Below are positions 35,501 to 50,500 of a stretch of 64,000 bases of DNA, piece by piece; the stretch's first letter is position 1, and every line of letters starts with the position of its first letter. This DNA comes from Bolinopsis microptera (taxonomy: Eukaryota > Ctenophora > Tentaculata > Lobata > Bolinopsidae): assembly GCF_026151205.1 (NCBI RefSeq), contig NC_087078.1:16507118-16571117 (forward strand). The letters run 5' to 3'. The notes beneath the pieces were generated by a model. It saw only the letters and a list, made by a program, of their open reading frames with translations. It searched no databases and was not told the DNA's origin. The translations under genes and the position numbers were made by a program.

Positions 35501-38500
35501 AACACAATATATGACAATCCCTGGAAAAACAAATCATCTTTCAAGGCCAGTTTCGAACCTGGGGCACGCCCGATTTCATCTAACAAAATCTCAGCCATGC
35601 GGCGATGAGCTGACCCGATGTAGACAAGACCAAGACCAGCGATAGCAGCAGTTTGAACCAGGTGGTCGAGTTCCAGAGGGACAGCAGTGGGAGGGAGGAG
35701 GGCTGGAATATGGATTGAGAACAGCTTTGTGGTGGTCTCGTCTTGAGTTCCTTTATTTGTGACCCCCAATCCTGTAGATATGCTGAGTTGTGAAAAATGA
35801 CTCTTATAGTTATGGCTAACAACTATTTTGTCGAGCTGAACATCCTCGATTTGCTTGAATCTAAAAAATGGCGAGCTGATGGCCACTCTTAGAGGTTCTA
35901 ATCGGACGTATCAGGGCTACTTCAGCTAGTGAGTGATGTAAAATTTAAGGTTAAGACTGGATCTGGTGGAGTTAATTTAGGGCCACGAAATAATTTCCAC
36001 TGGTTTTTGTCGAGCTGAACATCCTACACCCTTTGAACGTCATTGATTTGCTTGAATCTCAAAAATGGCGAGCTGGATGCCTAATAGTTCCTATTGGTTA
36101 TTATCAGTTATCGGTTATATGTTTACTCTAGAGGTGGAAACAATTTTGTGATCGTCAAATTTAAAAACACATTCTTGGTTTGCATAATTTTTCAAGGAAA
36201 GAAAATGATGGTTTACGTCTAATACCATGCTTCAAATTTCTGTTTGAAATATGTATATTACCAAGAAGCAGTCCAATGCTAGTAAACTTGTGTCTTTGAC
36301 AGAGATAGTCGTGCAAATTCCGAGACGAGAGTTTCTTGAGATGTCCCGTCAGTCCTGCCGTGAAAATGAAACTTCACCCAAAGATTATGTGAATTTATGT
36401 TAATCAAAGTATTATCGTGAAATTAACAAAATAGATGTTTAAAAAACCATCTTTACACTCAGGTACCGAATAAGAAAAAAGGAAGATGGATCCACATGGA
36501 AATTTACATCCATCTAACTCATCTGTACAAATGAAAGGTCTACAAATAATAAAACAAAATAAAGAAATGTAAAATAAAGGTAACCTAGCGCGAAGAGGAA
36601 TCCAGCATGTTTATTAGTGAGATCTTGTGGTCGGTTGTAGACTATCCACTGACTGTCAATATCCGAGAGAAGTGGATCAATGCGTAACCCTGTACAGGAG
36701 TTAAATTGTTTATAGATATTGAATTTTGTAAATTTTTGGTTAGTTTTGGTCCTGGCAAGGACCTGGATACACATCTGTAAATTGTTCTTCATGACATTGA
36801 CTGGCTTTATCCGCTCAGTGTATTCTTTCAACTTCACTTGCTTTGGTTCCTGGTCAGCACAATTTATAATCTCACACGGTTTTAATTTTAAACAAAGCTC
36901 TCTCTGACATGCTAGCAGCAGTATAATAGCTATTGTCTTTTGATTAACCGAACATTGTCCGAAAATTAACCGAACATTGTCTTTTGATTAACCGAACAAT
37001 GATCAAATATATTTTCACCGCAGTCCACGGGTTTACTGGCACGAAGATGAAAATAGAATTGAAAACTGCACTACTAGTACTACCCACTCAACCCAGTACT
37101 CAGGGCTGTCTAGAACATCACGTGGGCGCTTTTAGCCTGAGACAAGTATCTCCGCGTGAGATATCTGCTCTATTGTGTTATGAAGTACTGCTTGGTTATA
37201 CCACAATATAGATATTTCAATAGATTGTACAGTTTTATTTTGTTCTAGATTGCCAAAAGTTGATCAAGGCACGTTTATTTCAACAACGATTATATGAGGT
37301 GCAATGTGATCTCTTGTCTGATAAGGTAAAATCCGTATAATAGTTGGATACTTGAATCAATTAAGAACTATTGGTATTGTGACAGCAAAGATTTTGCATG
37401 TAGTTACATGATACAGCAGTAACAATTCTTTTAAAGCTGAAAAAATGCAACCAATATTCAAATCTTCAAATATTATTTTTAGAGTCACCATTGATGATCA
37501 ATACTAATTTAATTGATCAATTCATTCGCATTTCCATGCAGTTTAACGCTGGTGCTTGATCATGTGGTGAGAACTGAGGACACAGCAGGAGATGTCAATG
37601 TGGAAGGGCAGCAAGGTGAGTCACAGCTAAATAAACTGCTTTACTTGAACCCTTCGGTTTTTCAATTGTTTCCATCATAAACAAAGCATGATCTTTTCAA
37701 TGACAACTAAAAACTAAACAGTAAACATTGAGTGACGAGATCACATTCCCGTCAGTTTATAATTATCTAATAGTAGCCAGAAAGTTTTGAGTTCGTAGCT
37801 ACCAAAGGCACATATTAGGTGCGGTAAAAAAATCGAAATTATGCGGTACCGCACCCGACTATAAAGGTAAAATGTGCGGTAATGTGCGGTAAATTTTTAC
37901 CAATTATGCGGCAAATGTGCGACGATTTTTTCGAAATTTGTGCAGGAATTGTGCGGTTTTCTTTTGCATTTTCTGAAGGACTTTGGAAATTCTAAACGTA
38001 TAACCGCCGCTCTTATCAAAAATAGGTCTGTTTATGTGTTACTGAGGGTGTAGTTCTTTACTAAGACCATGATTGAACCTATATTGAGATTCAGTTATCT
38101 GAGAACAGTGACTTGATCTGGTAGAGATCAGGAGACAGTTATTTGAAGACGCCTCTTGATAGAGTCGATCAGATCCCATGCGTGATCGCAAATATGTGAC
38201 ACGCTTGTAGGCATTGATCGTCAGTACTTGTAAACCATTTGATCCCAGATCCATTAAGCCCACCATAAAGCCAACGCTACAACGAATAGAGCTCACTACC
38301 CGATAAAAAGGGATGCAGGTATGATCCAAGTACGGTAACGACGAAGGTTCCATAACGGCCTGGGTCACGGTCCCGAAAGGGCCTGGGTCATGGTCCCGAA
38401 AGGGCCTGGGTCACGTGGTAACCGGGTCACGTGGCCTAGGCATGAGTTCCAAAAGGGCCTGGGTCACGGTCCCGAAAGGGCCTGGGTCAGGGTCCCGAAA

Positions 38501-41500
38501 GGGCCTGGGTCACGGTCCCGAAAGGGCCTGGGTCAGGGTCCCGAAAGGGCCTGGGTCACGTGGCCTAGGTATGAGTTCCAAAAGGGCCTGGGTCACGGTC
38601 CTGAAAGGGCCTGAGTCACGGTCCTAAAAGGGCCTGAGTCACGGTCCTAAAAGGGCCCGACTTTTAACATATTTTGGTTTTTACACTCAAAAATCTTAAC
38701 GCGAAAATTTCAAAATTATTCGAAATTACGCGGAAAATGCTAGATTATGCGGAAATATGCAGAAAATAACAAAATGTGCGGAAAACAATAAATTATGCGG
38801 AAATTTGCGGAAAACGGTAAATTGTGCGATCCCGCACCCATCGCACCTAATATGTGCCTCTGGTAGCTACTGTAATGGACGAAATTTTACGAAAATTTCA
38901 GGGAGTCTAAGTTTGAATACCTGAAACAGTAAATTCGTGATCGACAAAATTTGGTCACGGTTGCAGCTGTAGTACAAATGTAATCATTTCTAACGTAACT
39001 AAATTTTCAGAGTTTAGTTTGGTAGATTCGAATGGCAATGCCGTTGGTGCTGGGATTCTTGGCTTGCTGATGAATAATGGTGGAACAGTTTGTGACGATG
39101 ATGTTAGTACTAACTCGGCAGATGCTATTTGTCGTAAAATGGGATACCTCGGGCATACTGAATGGACTAGTGGTGACAAGTGGACCATCCAATCAAGTCT
39201 TGAAATCACGCTGGATGATGTTTTATGCAGCAGTGGGGAATGGAGTTCATGTTCATTCTCTACTACACACAACTGTGGTCACAGCGAAGATGTGTTCCTT
39301 CAATGTGACGGAATAGGTATAATCAAAGAATGTTCTATTTAGCTCAAATAAAAGTATTTTCTAAAGAATACAAATTTAAAGGTTAATTTTCTTAAAATAA
39401 ACTAAAATAATCTCAATTATATAGGAATGGGATAGGAATATTAAATAAAAGGAGGGGAGTTACATGCTGTGAACAATAGGGATAACAAGAATTTCGCCGC
39501 GGTTACACCACGGCCCACGCACGATCAATTTTCACTAGTCCCTACAATGCACTTGTACAAGTAATTATTTCAAATGAAAGTGTGGCGCATCTTACAATCG
39601 TGTCATTTTAGGCTTGCAGATTAACTTTTTTGAATGCAGAATATTTACATACTATATTTTCCATAAATGAGTGGCGTAGGATCTGTGCATGATAAATTGA
39701 CGATTTACTTGACCACTTTAGTGCAGCGCACTAACAATAAATCAATCCAGAAAATCGCGAAAAAATAATAAATACAGGTAGCAATTTCGGGTGTAATTGA
39801 TTAACTCTTGACCGGTGTTGCGCACAGCAAAGTATACGTCTCCTATCCACATAATTAAATGGGAGTGGTCTATATTTTGAAGGAGCAGACTTCTTTCGTC
39901 ATCGTAGCGCCGTTCGGCCACTTCATATATAAACCTGATTACTTATTCCTCATGATCTTTTTGCCTTCGGCAATGGTATTATGGTAGGTTAAACAAATTA
40001 AAACTGCCATTAGTTTATTAAACGGACTTGCCATGATTAATTTTTATGATTTTATCTTTTTTAGTCGACGGAGGATATAGTGACTTTGGAGAGTGGTCTG
40101 AATGTTCAGCTCTTTGTGAAGGAGGCACTCAAACCAGAACAAGAACTTGTACTCAGCCTTCTCCAGCCCATGGAGGTGCAGATTGTGTTGGGGAAGCGTC
40201 GGAGACTCAAACTTGCAACGAGGACGATTGTCCAGGTTTAAAATATCCCTGTCCTTCTAATTTTCTAAACAAATTTGATTTTACCCTGCTGGAATCTTTG
40301 GAAAATTTGGACTAACGTAATTCAATTTTCAGAGTTTAGTCTGATAGATTCTAATAGCAATGTCGTTGGTGTTACTGCTAAAATTCTTGGCTTATTGATG
40401 AACAATGGAGGAACAGTTTGTGACGATGGTTTCGACTCTAACACGGCAGATGCTATTTGTCGTAAAATGGGATACCTCGGGCATACTGAATGGACTAGTG
40501 GTGATAAGTGGACCATCCAATCAAGTCTTGAAATCACGCTGGATGATTTTCAATGCAGCAGTGGGGAATGGAGTTCATGTTCATTCTCTACTACACACAA
40601 CTGTGGTCACAGCGAAGATGTGTTCCTTCAATGTGACGGAATAGGTATAAACAGAGAATTTACCCATTTAATCTATATGTTTTAGCCTTTCATAACGTCA
40701 TGTAAATTACAATTTACAAAAGCAAAAGTTCTGAATCAGCATCAGTTAAGCTTTCATTTGATTTCAGTTGAAATTGTCTAAAAGTTGTTTAAAAAATAAA
40801 AGCTAATTTTCGTTAAAATTTGCAGCAAATTCAAATAAACTTTAATAATCGCAACTATGTAGGAAAATTAAAGGGTAGTTACATACCTTATCGGACATAA
40901 TTGTCACGGACAAGTTTTTCAGGGACCAAATTTTTCACGTTCATTACCGCCCAGAAATTGTGAAAATTGTTGGTGATGTTTTGATAAGCGTTTTTCTCTT
41001 TTTCTGAACTCTAGAATCAAAGTCATGTGATCATGGTGTTATAACTTAAGTACTTTAACTTACATTATGTAAATTGAATACAGAGTGAATGTGACTAAGG
41101 AGTGATTATATTTGTCCTAGTATACTAATAAGCTAATATAGTAATCAGCTATACACATATCTACGCTTATGTAGGGACACACACACTAAAATTAATGGAA
41201 ACAATTACCGGACTTTATTATTTTAATGCCAGACATTATTTTCACGGACATAATTATTCAAGCTAAGCTCTCCAGCGTGAAAGTAATGTTCGTGACAATT
41301 ACGTCCGATAAGGCATTCAGTGAAGAACAGGGACAAAAATTAAAATTTCCGCCAGTTTATTAGATTGCGTTATGATAGATTTATTGTTACAAGTATCATT
41401 TTCTTAATTAACTCCGCTACAGCACTTTATAGATAACTCTTTTGACAAAATTTAACTTTCAGAGTTTAGTCTGATAAATTCTATTGGAAAAGCTGTGGGT

Positions 41501-44500
41501 GCTCGAACATTCGGCTTATTGATGAATAATGGAGGAACAGTTTGTGACGATGCATTCAGCACTAACTCGGCAGATGCTATTTGTCGTAAAATGGGATACC
41601 TCGGAGGTTTTAAATGGACTAGTGGTGAGAAGTGGCCCATACAAGCAAGTTTTGAAATCACGTTAGATGATGTCTTATGCAGCAATGGGGAGTGGAGTTC
41701 TTGTTCATTTAAATCTACAAGCGATTGTTTTCACAGCGAAGATGTGTTCCTTCAATGTGATGGGATAGGTAAAAAAAGAGAATCTGTTTATTTAATATAA
41801 AAGTTGTAATCTGTCAAACGTCGATAATTTACATTTTAAAAAGGTCTGAGTTTCAGTAAAAATTGTGAAACACACTTTGAGAATCAGGTAAAAAAATTAA
41901 ATTTCCCTCAGTTTTTAAAACAGACGTTATGATCAATTAATTATAATAAGTATGATTCTATCTTTATTAGTCGACGGAGGATATAGTGATTTTGGAGAGT
42001 GGTCTGAATGTTCAGCTCTCTGTGAAGGAGGCACTCAAACCAGAACAAGAACTTGTACTCAGCCTGCTCCAGCCAATGGAGGTGCAGATTGTGTTGGGGA
42101 AGCGTCTGAGAGTAAAACTTGCAACGAGGACGACTGTCCAGGTCTTAAATAACCACTTCCTTCCAATTTTCTGTGCAAATTAGATTTAATTTTAACTCTG
42201 CTGTAACCTTTGAACAATTTGGACACGGTTGCTGCACTTCAAAATTAGCTATTTTAAACATAATTCAACCTTCAGAGTTTAGTCTGGTAGATTCGAATGG
42301 CAATGCCGTTGGTACTGGGATTCTTGGCTTGCTGATGAATAATGGTGGAACAGTTTGCAACGATTATTTCAATACTAACTCGGCAGATGCTGTTTGTCGT
42401 AAAATAGGATACCCTGGACATTTACAATGGACTAGTAGTGATAAGTGGAGCATCCAATCAACACTTCAAATCACGCTGGATGATGTTAAATGTAGTAGTG
42501 GGGAATGGAGTTCATGTTCATTCTCTACTACACACAATTGTGCTCACAGCGAAGATGTGTTTCTTCAATGTGATGGAATAGGTATAATCAGAGAATGTTA
42601 CATTTAGCTCAAAGCTTAAACATTAAAATGTTGATAATTTGCACGACCAAACAGTTTGAATTTCGATAAATATTTTAAAAAGAAGATCGAAAATTTAAAA
42701 GTTTTCTTCAAAAGTTGTGGCTTCAAAATATAAACTAAAATATTTCCAATTATATAGGCAAAGTAAATAAAAGGAGGGGAGTTACATGCTAGGAAATTAG
42801 GGACAAAATTAAAACGTCTATTAATTTATTAACCGAAAGTTGTAATTACAGTAAACGACCGGGATTCCCGGTACCGGGAATCCCGGTACCGGGAATCCCG
42901 GTACCGGGATTGGCAATTTTGAGCTATCCCGGTCCCGGTCCCGGTCCCGGTCAAGTCACATTTTTCATCCCGGTCCCGGTCCCGGTCAAATGCTGATTTA
43001 TGATCCCGGTCCCGGTCCCGGTCCCAGTTAATTCAGGATTCTTGGTCCCGGTCCCGGTCAGGCCTGAAATCATGTTCCGGTCGTTTACTGTGTAATTAAT
43101 TATTAAAAGCATGATTTTATCTTTTTCAGTCGACGGAGGTTATAGTGATTTTGGAGAGTGGTCTGTATGTTCAGCTCTTTGTGAAGGAGGCACTCAAACC
43201 AGAACAAGAACTTGTACTCAGCCTGCTCCAGCCCATGGAGGTGCAGATTGTGTTGGGGAAGCGTCTGAGAGTAAAACTTGCAACGAGGACGAGACTTGTC
43301 CAGGTCTTAAATAACCACTTCCTTCCAATTTTCTGTGCAATTAAGATTTAACTCTTCCACAATCTTTATACAGTCTTATCATGGCTTCTGCAGTACAAAT
43401 ATGGGTACCGCGACAATTGACCCCCCGACAATTGACCCCCCGACAATTGACCCCCCGACAATTGACCTCCCGACAATTGACCCCTATGTAATTACACTGG
43501 GGTCAATTGTCGCGAAATCTAGGGTTTAGTACGACAATTGACCCCCCGACAATTGACCCCCCATGTAATTACACTGGGGTCAATTGATCGGGTTAGGGTC
43601 AGGATCCTGGGTCAGGGTTAGGGTTAGGGTCCTGGGTCAGGGTAAGGGTTAGGGTTATGGTTATGGTTAGAGTTAGGGTCAGGGTCAGGGTCAGGGTCAG
43701 GGTCAGGGTCAGGGTCAGGGTCAGGGTCAGGGTTAGGGTTATGGTCAGAGTCCTGGGTCAGGGTCAGGGTTAGGGTCAGGGTCAGGGTTAGGGTTAGGGT
43801 TAGGGTTAGAGTTAGGGTTAGGGCTAGGGTTATGGTTAGGGTTAGGGTTAGGGTTAGGGTCAGGGTCAGGGTCAGGGTCAGGGTCAGGGTCAGGGTCAGG
43901 GTCAGGGTCAGGGTCAGGGTCAGGGTCAGGGTCAGAGTCAGGGTCAATTGTATTAAATTATATTGTCGGGGGGGTCAATTGTCGGGGGGTCAATTGTCGG
44001 GGGGTCAATTGTCGGGGGGTCAATTGTCGGGGGGTCAATTGTCGGGGGGTCAATTGTCGGGGGGTCAATTGTCGGGGGGTCAATTGTCGCCCACCCCAAA
44101 TATGATCATTTCTAACATAATTCACTTTTCAGAATTTAGTCTGGTAGATTTAAATGGCAATGCTGTCGGTGCTGGGGTTCTTGGCTTGTTGATGAACAAT
44201 GGTGGAAAAGTTTGCGACGATGATTTTAGTACTAACTCGGCAGATGCTATTTGTCGTAAAATGGGATACCCTGGACATTTACAATGGACTAGTGGTGATA
44301 AGTGGACCATCCAATCAAGTCTTGAAATCACGCTGGATGATGTTTTATGCAGCAGTGGGGAATGGAGTTCATGTTCATTCTCTACTACACACAACTGTGG
44401 TCACAGCGAAGATGTGTTCCTTCAATGTAATGGAATCGGTGAGAAATTAATCAATGACCTAAAATGACAACATTTTTATGTAGAAAATGGATGGAAAAAA

Positions 44501-47500
44501 CCTTTGAGTAAATTGAAATTATATGCCATTTATGACATGGATTTTGATCATCGAATTACATAATATGTGACACCTAACATGTACATTGTACAATGAATTC
44601 AAAAGTATCCGTTATTTACCTTATTTTGACTTAATGTTTAAAGGATCGTAATCAACTTGGCGAGACAAATGTTTGTAAAAAGGTTGACAGTTTTGCCTTT
44701 TTATCGTATTTCAACTCGATATATAAATGTTAAATTCCAAAATGGCATAAAATATCATAAAATGTCTGAATAATATGCCATAAAATGTTATAATCCCCAT
44801 AAATTTCTATGGATAAAATTTAAAAAAATGTGAACAAACTAACAAATAAACAGTTGTGTCATTTTAAATCATCCCCCCCCCCCGACAGAACTTGTTTATT
44901 GCGTTGAAGGAGAAGATAAATTCTTTGACGAATTTCACAACAATTATTATTAAAATTGAAACATTATCTGATACAGTCTTTCGCCACTATCCCGCTGTCA
45001 CTGCCCCGGCATTCCATGAATTGTTGACAGTTTCAATTTCAGAAAGATGCGGTTTAGAGAATCAGGGAGGCTTTCTGAAGTTCAACTGCCACCCTTATTC
45101 TGGAAATTTGCAATCAAAATGTCGCCACTCTGATGAATGGTACAGTAAAGGACAGAAAGGAAGGATGGGTCCTGATGGAAAAGTGGTGGTGAAAAATACA
45201 CTACAATTTAAATGTATAAACGATGAAAAATCATATCAAGCTTGTGGAACTTTTAATTTTGAACAATTCCAGTCGTTAACAAATGCTTTGTGTCAGTGGC
45301 AAGTTGGTAATGATGGAATATTAGTTGATGCAGCGGTTGAAGATAGGCAACTTGGAAATAAGACAGAAGTTATCTTACCAACAGGAAAGGTAGTAAACCA
45401 AAACCTCATATGCAATGACATTTGTGATGATATTAATAGAGCCGTCGACTGTGAAGATGAGGCCAATTGCAACGGCCTAACCTACGGACAATATTCTCAC
45501 GGTGACAACCAAATTAACTATACAAACCCTATCTTCATCTGCACACCTTTACATGCTGAAAACTGTAATTGTAACGTCACAGAAATGTGTAATCCACAGA
45601 ATTTTGAAGAAAAGGATCTATGTCGCCGAAGCACAATTAGTTCTGACAAACATAATCCAATTTATGATAAATTTCCAGTATTCAACTTCACAAGGTGCTC
45701 ACCCACAAATATATGTTTAAATTACGTAGATCAATTTAATTGCTCGGATCATTTGAGGGTTGGAATGACTTGTAAGATTCATGCGTACATATCGACTGTA
45801 TCTAAATATAGGATGTGTGCAGATGTACCACACTGTGACGACGGTATTGATTCGATCTGTGAACGAGTTAGTACATCCTGTTATGTACAAAAACATTTTC
45901 TTTGCAATGGTGTATCAGACTGCAGCGATGACAGCGATGAAAGAATCCCACTGTGTCAAGCAAAAACCAAACAGTCTTGTGTCAGAAGGGGCGGGAATGG
46001 AACGTTTAGTCAACCACTTCCTCTTGCATGGCTAAGAGACGGCATAAAGGATTGCATCAACGGTGATGACGAAAAAAACATTTGGCCGGAATGTGGAAGC
46101 GGTAAAACAAGAAGATATGTGACTGCCAATAGTATTTGTGAGAACGTTTTTATGTGCATTACTGGTGATCCAGGATTCATCGGGTTCGATGACCTATGTG
46201 ACGGTATTGACACATGCGGAAATGAAAATGAAATCTGTAAGGAGTCAAGGGGTTCAATTTCTGTTTCTAAAAAAGTTGTTTCTCACAACCAAGGACTTGA
46301 AAAACGCTTGTCCTATTGTTTCAAAGGACTTGAGCAAGTTTGGAAATTAACTTATCCTTGCGGTTCTGAGCATTTCATCTTTCCTAATGATGACATTTAT
46401 GGATTGATGAAATCGAAAATAACTTTACCTAATGTTACAACAAACTGTGATCATATGTTTGGAGAGCAGTATGTATACTCCAGCTGCAATGACAAATGTA
46501 TTAACTCACCATGCCCACTGAAAAACATTCCCGGATACAATTCCTGTCCTGGCCAATACCCCGACAGAGTGGCAACTGTAGCTAACAAAGGGAAATGCAA
46601 TGAGTATGACGAGTATCTCACACTTGCTGTAAAATCTGGAGGTGTCAATGACAGCGTGTTCGTGAATGATATCTTTGTATGTGACAATGGCATCAAGTGT
46701 GTTTCCTACTCTCAGGTGTGCGATCTTGTCGATGACTGTGGTGACGGGTCGGATGAAGCACGATGCACTAATCACTTCAAGTGTGAAGCCTCTGAACATT
46801 ACATACCCAAAACAAGCAAGTGTGATGGAAAGTTCGACTGTTTAGATTTGACGGACGAGTGTAATGATGAATGCTCAAAGGAAATTCTTGAAGGAAGTGT
46901 ACTAAAGGGACTTTCGTGGACCATTGGACTTTTGGCTGTTTTGGCTAATGTAAGCATCATCGTGTACAGCATCAAATCTTTTAAGAAGTGCAGAACCACT
47001 GTGGCTCAAACGAATAAATCGTTGGTAATCATGATAAGTGTCGGTGATCTTTTGGTTGGATCGTATCTTTTGGCGGTTTCTGTGTTCGATGTAGCGGTGC
47101 ATGGTAAGGATTACTGTAAGAAGCAGACGGCTTGGCTGACAAGCAGTGAATGCTCTCTTCTCGGAGTTGCAAGCACTATTGGATCTCAATTATCTCTGTT
47201 TGCAATGACAATTCTCAGTTTGGTGAGATTTCATGGTATCGTGAGCTCAATGAGAATTCCTGGAGAAGTAACGGTTAAGAGTTCTATTAAAGTTATTGCT
47301 CTGAACGTCTTCATTCTTGCCTTATCAGCGGCAATAGCGGTCTTACCTGTTCTCCAAAAGTACGAAGATTTCTTTGCGAATGGAGTACGATATGACACTG
47401 ACTTAAAACTTTTCATCGGGTTGGTCAGCAAAAAGACTCACTCTGGAGTTTTTGAAAAATACTTCGGTCGTATGAACGACAGGTCTTTAAGTTGGGATAC

Positions 47501-50500
47501 GATAGACAAGATGACATCCGAAATGTTCTCTCATGATCATGGAGCTAAAGACTTCACAAAGACAGAGTCAAAAGTTGGATTTTACGGAAACGATGGAGTA
47601 TGCCTCTTCAAATACTTTATTCGGAAGACAGACCCACAAATGGCATTTGTTTGGAGCATCCTGGTGATCAACTTTACCTGCTTCGTGGTGATATTAACAT
47701 GCTACATTGTCATCGGCGTATTCTCAAACAGATCGTCCAACAAGGTGACAGCTGGAAGAGTCGACGAGCAGATTCGTCAAAGAAATAGGCGGATGAACCA
47801 AAAGATTGCTATCATCATCACGACGGATTTTCTCTGCTGGGTGCCATTCATCATAATTTGCATGCTTCACTATACTGAAATCGTGGATGCAACTCCTTGG
47901 TATTCAATCATATCCATGGTGATTCTTCCCATCAATTCGGTTATCAACCCCCTGCTCTACAATGATTTTATCACGCAATATATGGTGAACAAGTTATCAG
48001 AAGCTAGCAGAAAGATATCTCGCCATGCCTCAGTCTTGTACTCTCGAATCGGCTCTCCACCTACTGAAAACGTGGAAATGCAGGAGATTTAGTAGTAGTA
48101 TAGTCGACTATTTCCATGATATCATACATCATGTATTTATTGCAAACTCTTTCTTGTCCTTAATGTGGTTAGGTCGTTTTTACTTCTGACTTTGAGTTTT
48201 ATACACAATGAAAGACAATGTAATAATGTATATGATTTAGTTATAAATATATTGATAAATATATATTAAAAGATTATTACAAAAATATGACTGTCAGGGC
48301 TTCAGCCTGTCTACCTTCTGAATTTTGTCGGCGTACATTTATAATTTCTAACGTATATTTAACTTTATAAAGTCTATGAGCGATGGAAATTTATAAACTT
48401 GCTACATTTCTGTACAAAATTATTTAGGCTAAATTTTCGAGGTAGATCCCTATCTTTTTCCCCGTTTTCTTAAAGTGCTATTTGGGAAACAATTTCTTAT
48501 AGTTATAGTTCATATTTTTTGAATCTTGGATTGCTGTGAGATTTGCTTAGTTTATTGATCTCTAAAAACTTTGATTTTACTGTTAAAAATTAAACTTATA
48601 ATCTGGCTAGAAATACTTGTTCAGCTACACTACACTCTTAAGAATTTGTAGAACGATACCTTAATAACCTTATGATCGGTTGCATTTACAATATTGCCGG
48701 AGCAAAAAATGTAGTTCTACTTGACTCAGCTTTAATCGGCTTGTAACGTGGTCATCTATTGTTCAATCAATTAATTCTTTGGAGGTTCTTGTAGGAATTG
48801 ATGTGACGGATCAGGTAAAAATTGGTCCAAAACCTGAAAAAAAGAAAGACCAAAAGTCGGTATTTAAGCGACTCGCCTAATTGAGAAAAACCTTTTTAGC
48901 ACTTAACTCCTTACTCCGATGTACCATGTTTGTTGCTTGTTGCTCTGCAGTTTACATTGTGATATTATCAACACCTGTGAAAATAGCCGCATCTTCTAGG
49001 ACACATGATAACCAGTTCTTGCGAGGCCTGCCTCTAGACCTTTTGCCATGCTTTGGGATCCAGTGCAGAAGATAGTTGGGTATTCTCTCTTTTGGCATCC
49101 ACACCACATGACCAAACCAACAATATCAACAGGGGCGATGTTAGCCCGCTTGAGTACGTCAGCGTTAGATACACGGTAGTACCATTTGATTTCAGGATTC
49201 TTCTCAAGCATCTTTGATGAAACACTTCAAATCTTTTCATCTGCGTTTTTGGGTAATCCATACCTCACTTCCATAAAGCAGTATAGTTAACACAGTCATA
49301 TTTATTCTGCACATATCTGGATGATCGTTATTGCTTTTAAAAGGTCGTGGAGTTCGGCACCTTTTAAAAGTTCGTGGAGGGATTTCCCCCCCCCCCAACT
49401 ATGCAAGATGTCTTGGCCTGGGCGTGCTAGCCCGAAACGAACCCAAGGTACCCAAGGTAGGTAGGTATGATGTGAGATGCTGCCCTACCCAAAGTCCCGC
49501 TTCTGACCTCCAGGCGAGCTCACATAATATGTCGTGTATTCTGATTGGCTACATGGTTATAACTGCCTTCCTTGTGTCGGTTGGTTATTCATATGAGCGT
49601 GATATAAAAACATTTGACATTTCACTTTATTTTATAAGATAGAGTCCATCTAACATGTACGATTTAAAGAATTTATAAATAGAAGCTGGATAAGGCACCG
49701 CAGTGGATTGTACTAGGTGTGAATGTTAATTTTCATGCATCCATACGGGTCCTGAAATTACGATTTGGCTCATGAAACTAAACATAGGTCTTGCAACCAG
49801 AGGGTCCCTACTCTAATTGTAAAGAGTAATTTAGATTGTTCCTTAACGCAATTCAACTTTCAAAGCATGATTTTATCTTTTTACTGGTCTTCAAACGATG
49901 TGGCTCATGAAACTAAACATAGGTCTTGCAACCAGAGGGTCCCCACTCTAATTGTAAAGAGTAATTTGGATTGTTCCTTAATCCTTAGTCATGCTATGTA
50001 CATGTTACAACAATGGCAACGTGCCCTAACGTGCCCATGAGCTTATCCTATCATTGCCTTCTGTCTACCTCTTACAGCAACCCCACACACTTTAGAGAGC
50101 TGACTCTTGCGTTTGTTTTACTTCAAGAATAACGTACAAATGTTACGCCTGGTATAAGGCATGTTTCTATTGATATTATTGTTAGTGACTCCAACTTACA
50201 GTTCCGAAACTAATTCTCCCGAAACTTCACGTGATCCAGGTAAATTCGCATTGCATACCGATTCGCATTTCCTCCCTGCTTCCCTGCCTGCCTTCCTGCT
50301 GCTTGCCTGCTGCCTCCCTGCTGCCTGCATGCTACCTGCCTGCCTGCTGCCTCGGTTCCTAGGCGACAAAAAGCGCGTACATAATAAACGGACGTTATGA
50401 TTAATTAATTGTTATACGTATAATCATTATTATTTTCAGTTGACGGCGGATTTAGTGATTTTGGAGAGTGGTCTGAATGTTCAGCTTCCTGTGGTGGAGG

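Larger units (their letters stand above)
48093..50160. other. Spacer between receptor genes A and B
   Basis: Contains the presumed 3' untranslated region of gene A, a LINE fragment near 49030-49290, a C tract at about 49387-49398 and the tandem repeat at 49765-50005. No separate gene is recognised. Confidence 0.5.

Noticed and set aside
36984-37211. Frame with [13 protein letters not shown] as a possible signal peptide for receptor gene A
   Set aside because: Weakly hydrophobic, no donor in phase 1 at a sensible distance, and unlike the gene B leader.
43624-44467. Long frames of VRVRVR / TLTLTL
   Set aside because: Simple AGGGTC/TTAGGG repeats; the SRCR exon at 44133 is real, but the upstream repeat is not coding.
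44892-45042. In-frame extension of the gene A 7TM exon upstream of 45043
   Set aside because: The frame is open by chance; the acceptor CAATTTCAG at 45042 keeps phase 1 with the SRCR exon and is conserved in gene B at 53721.
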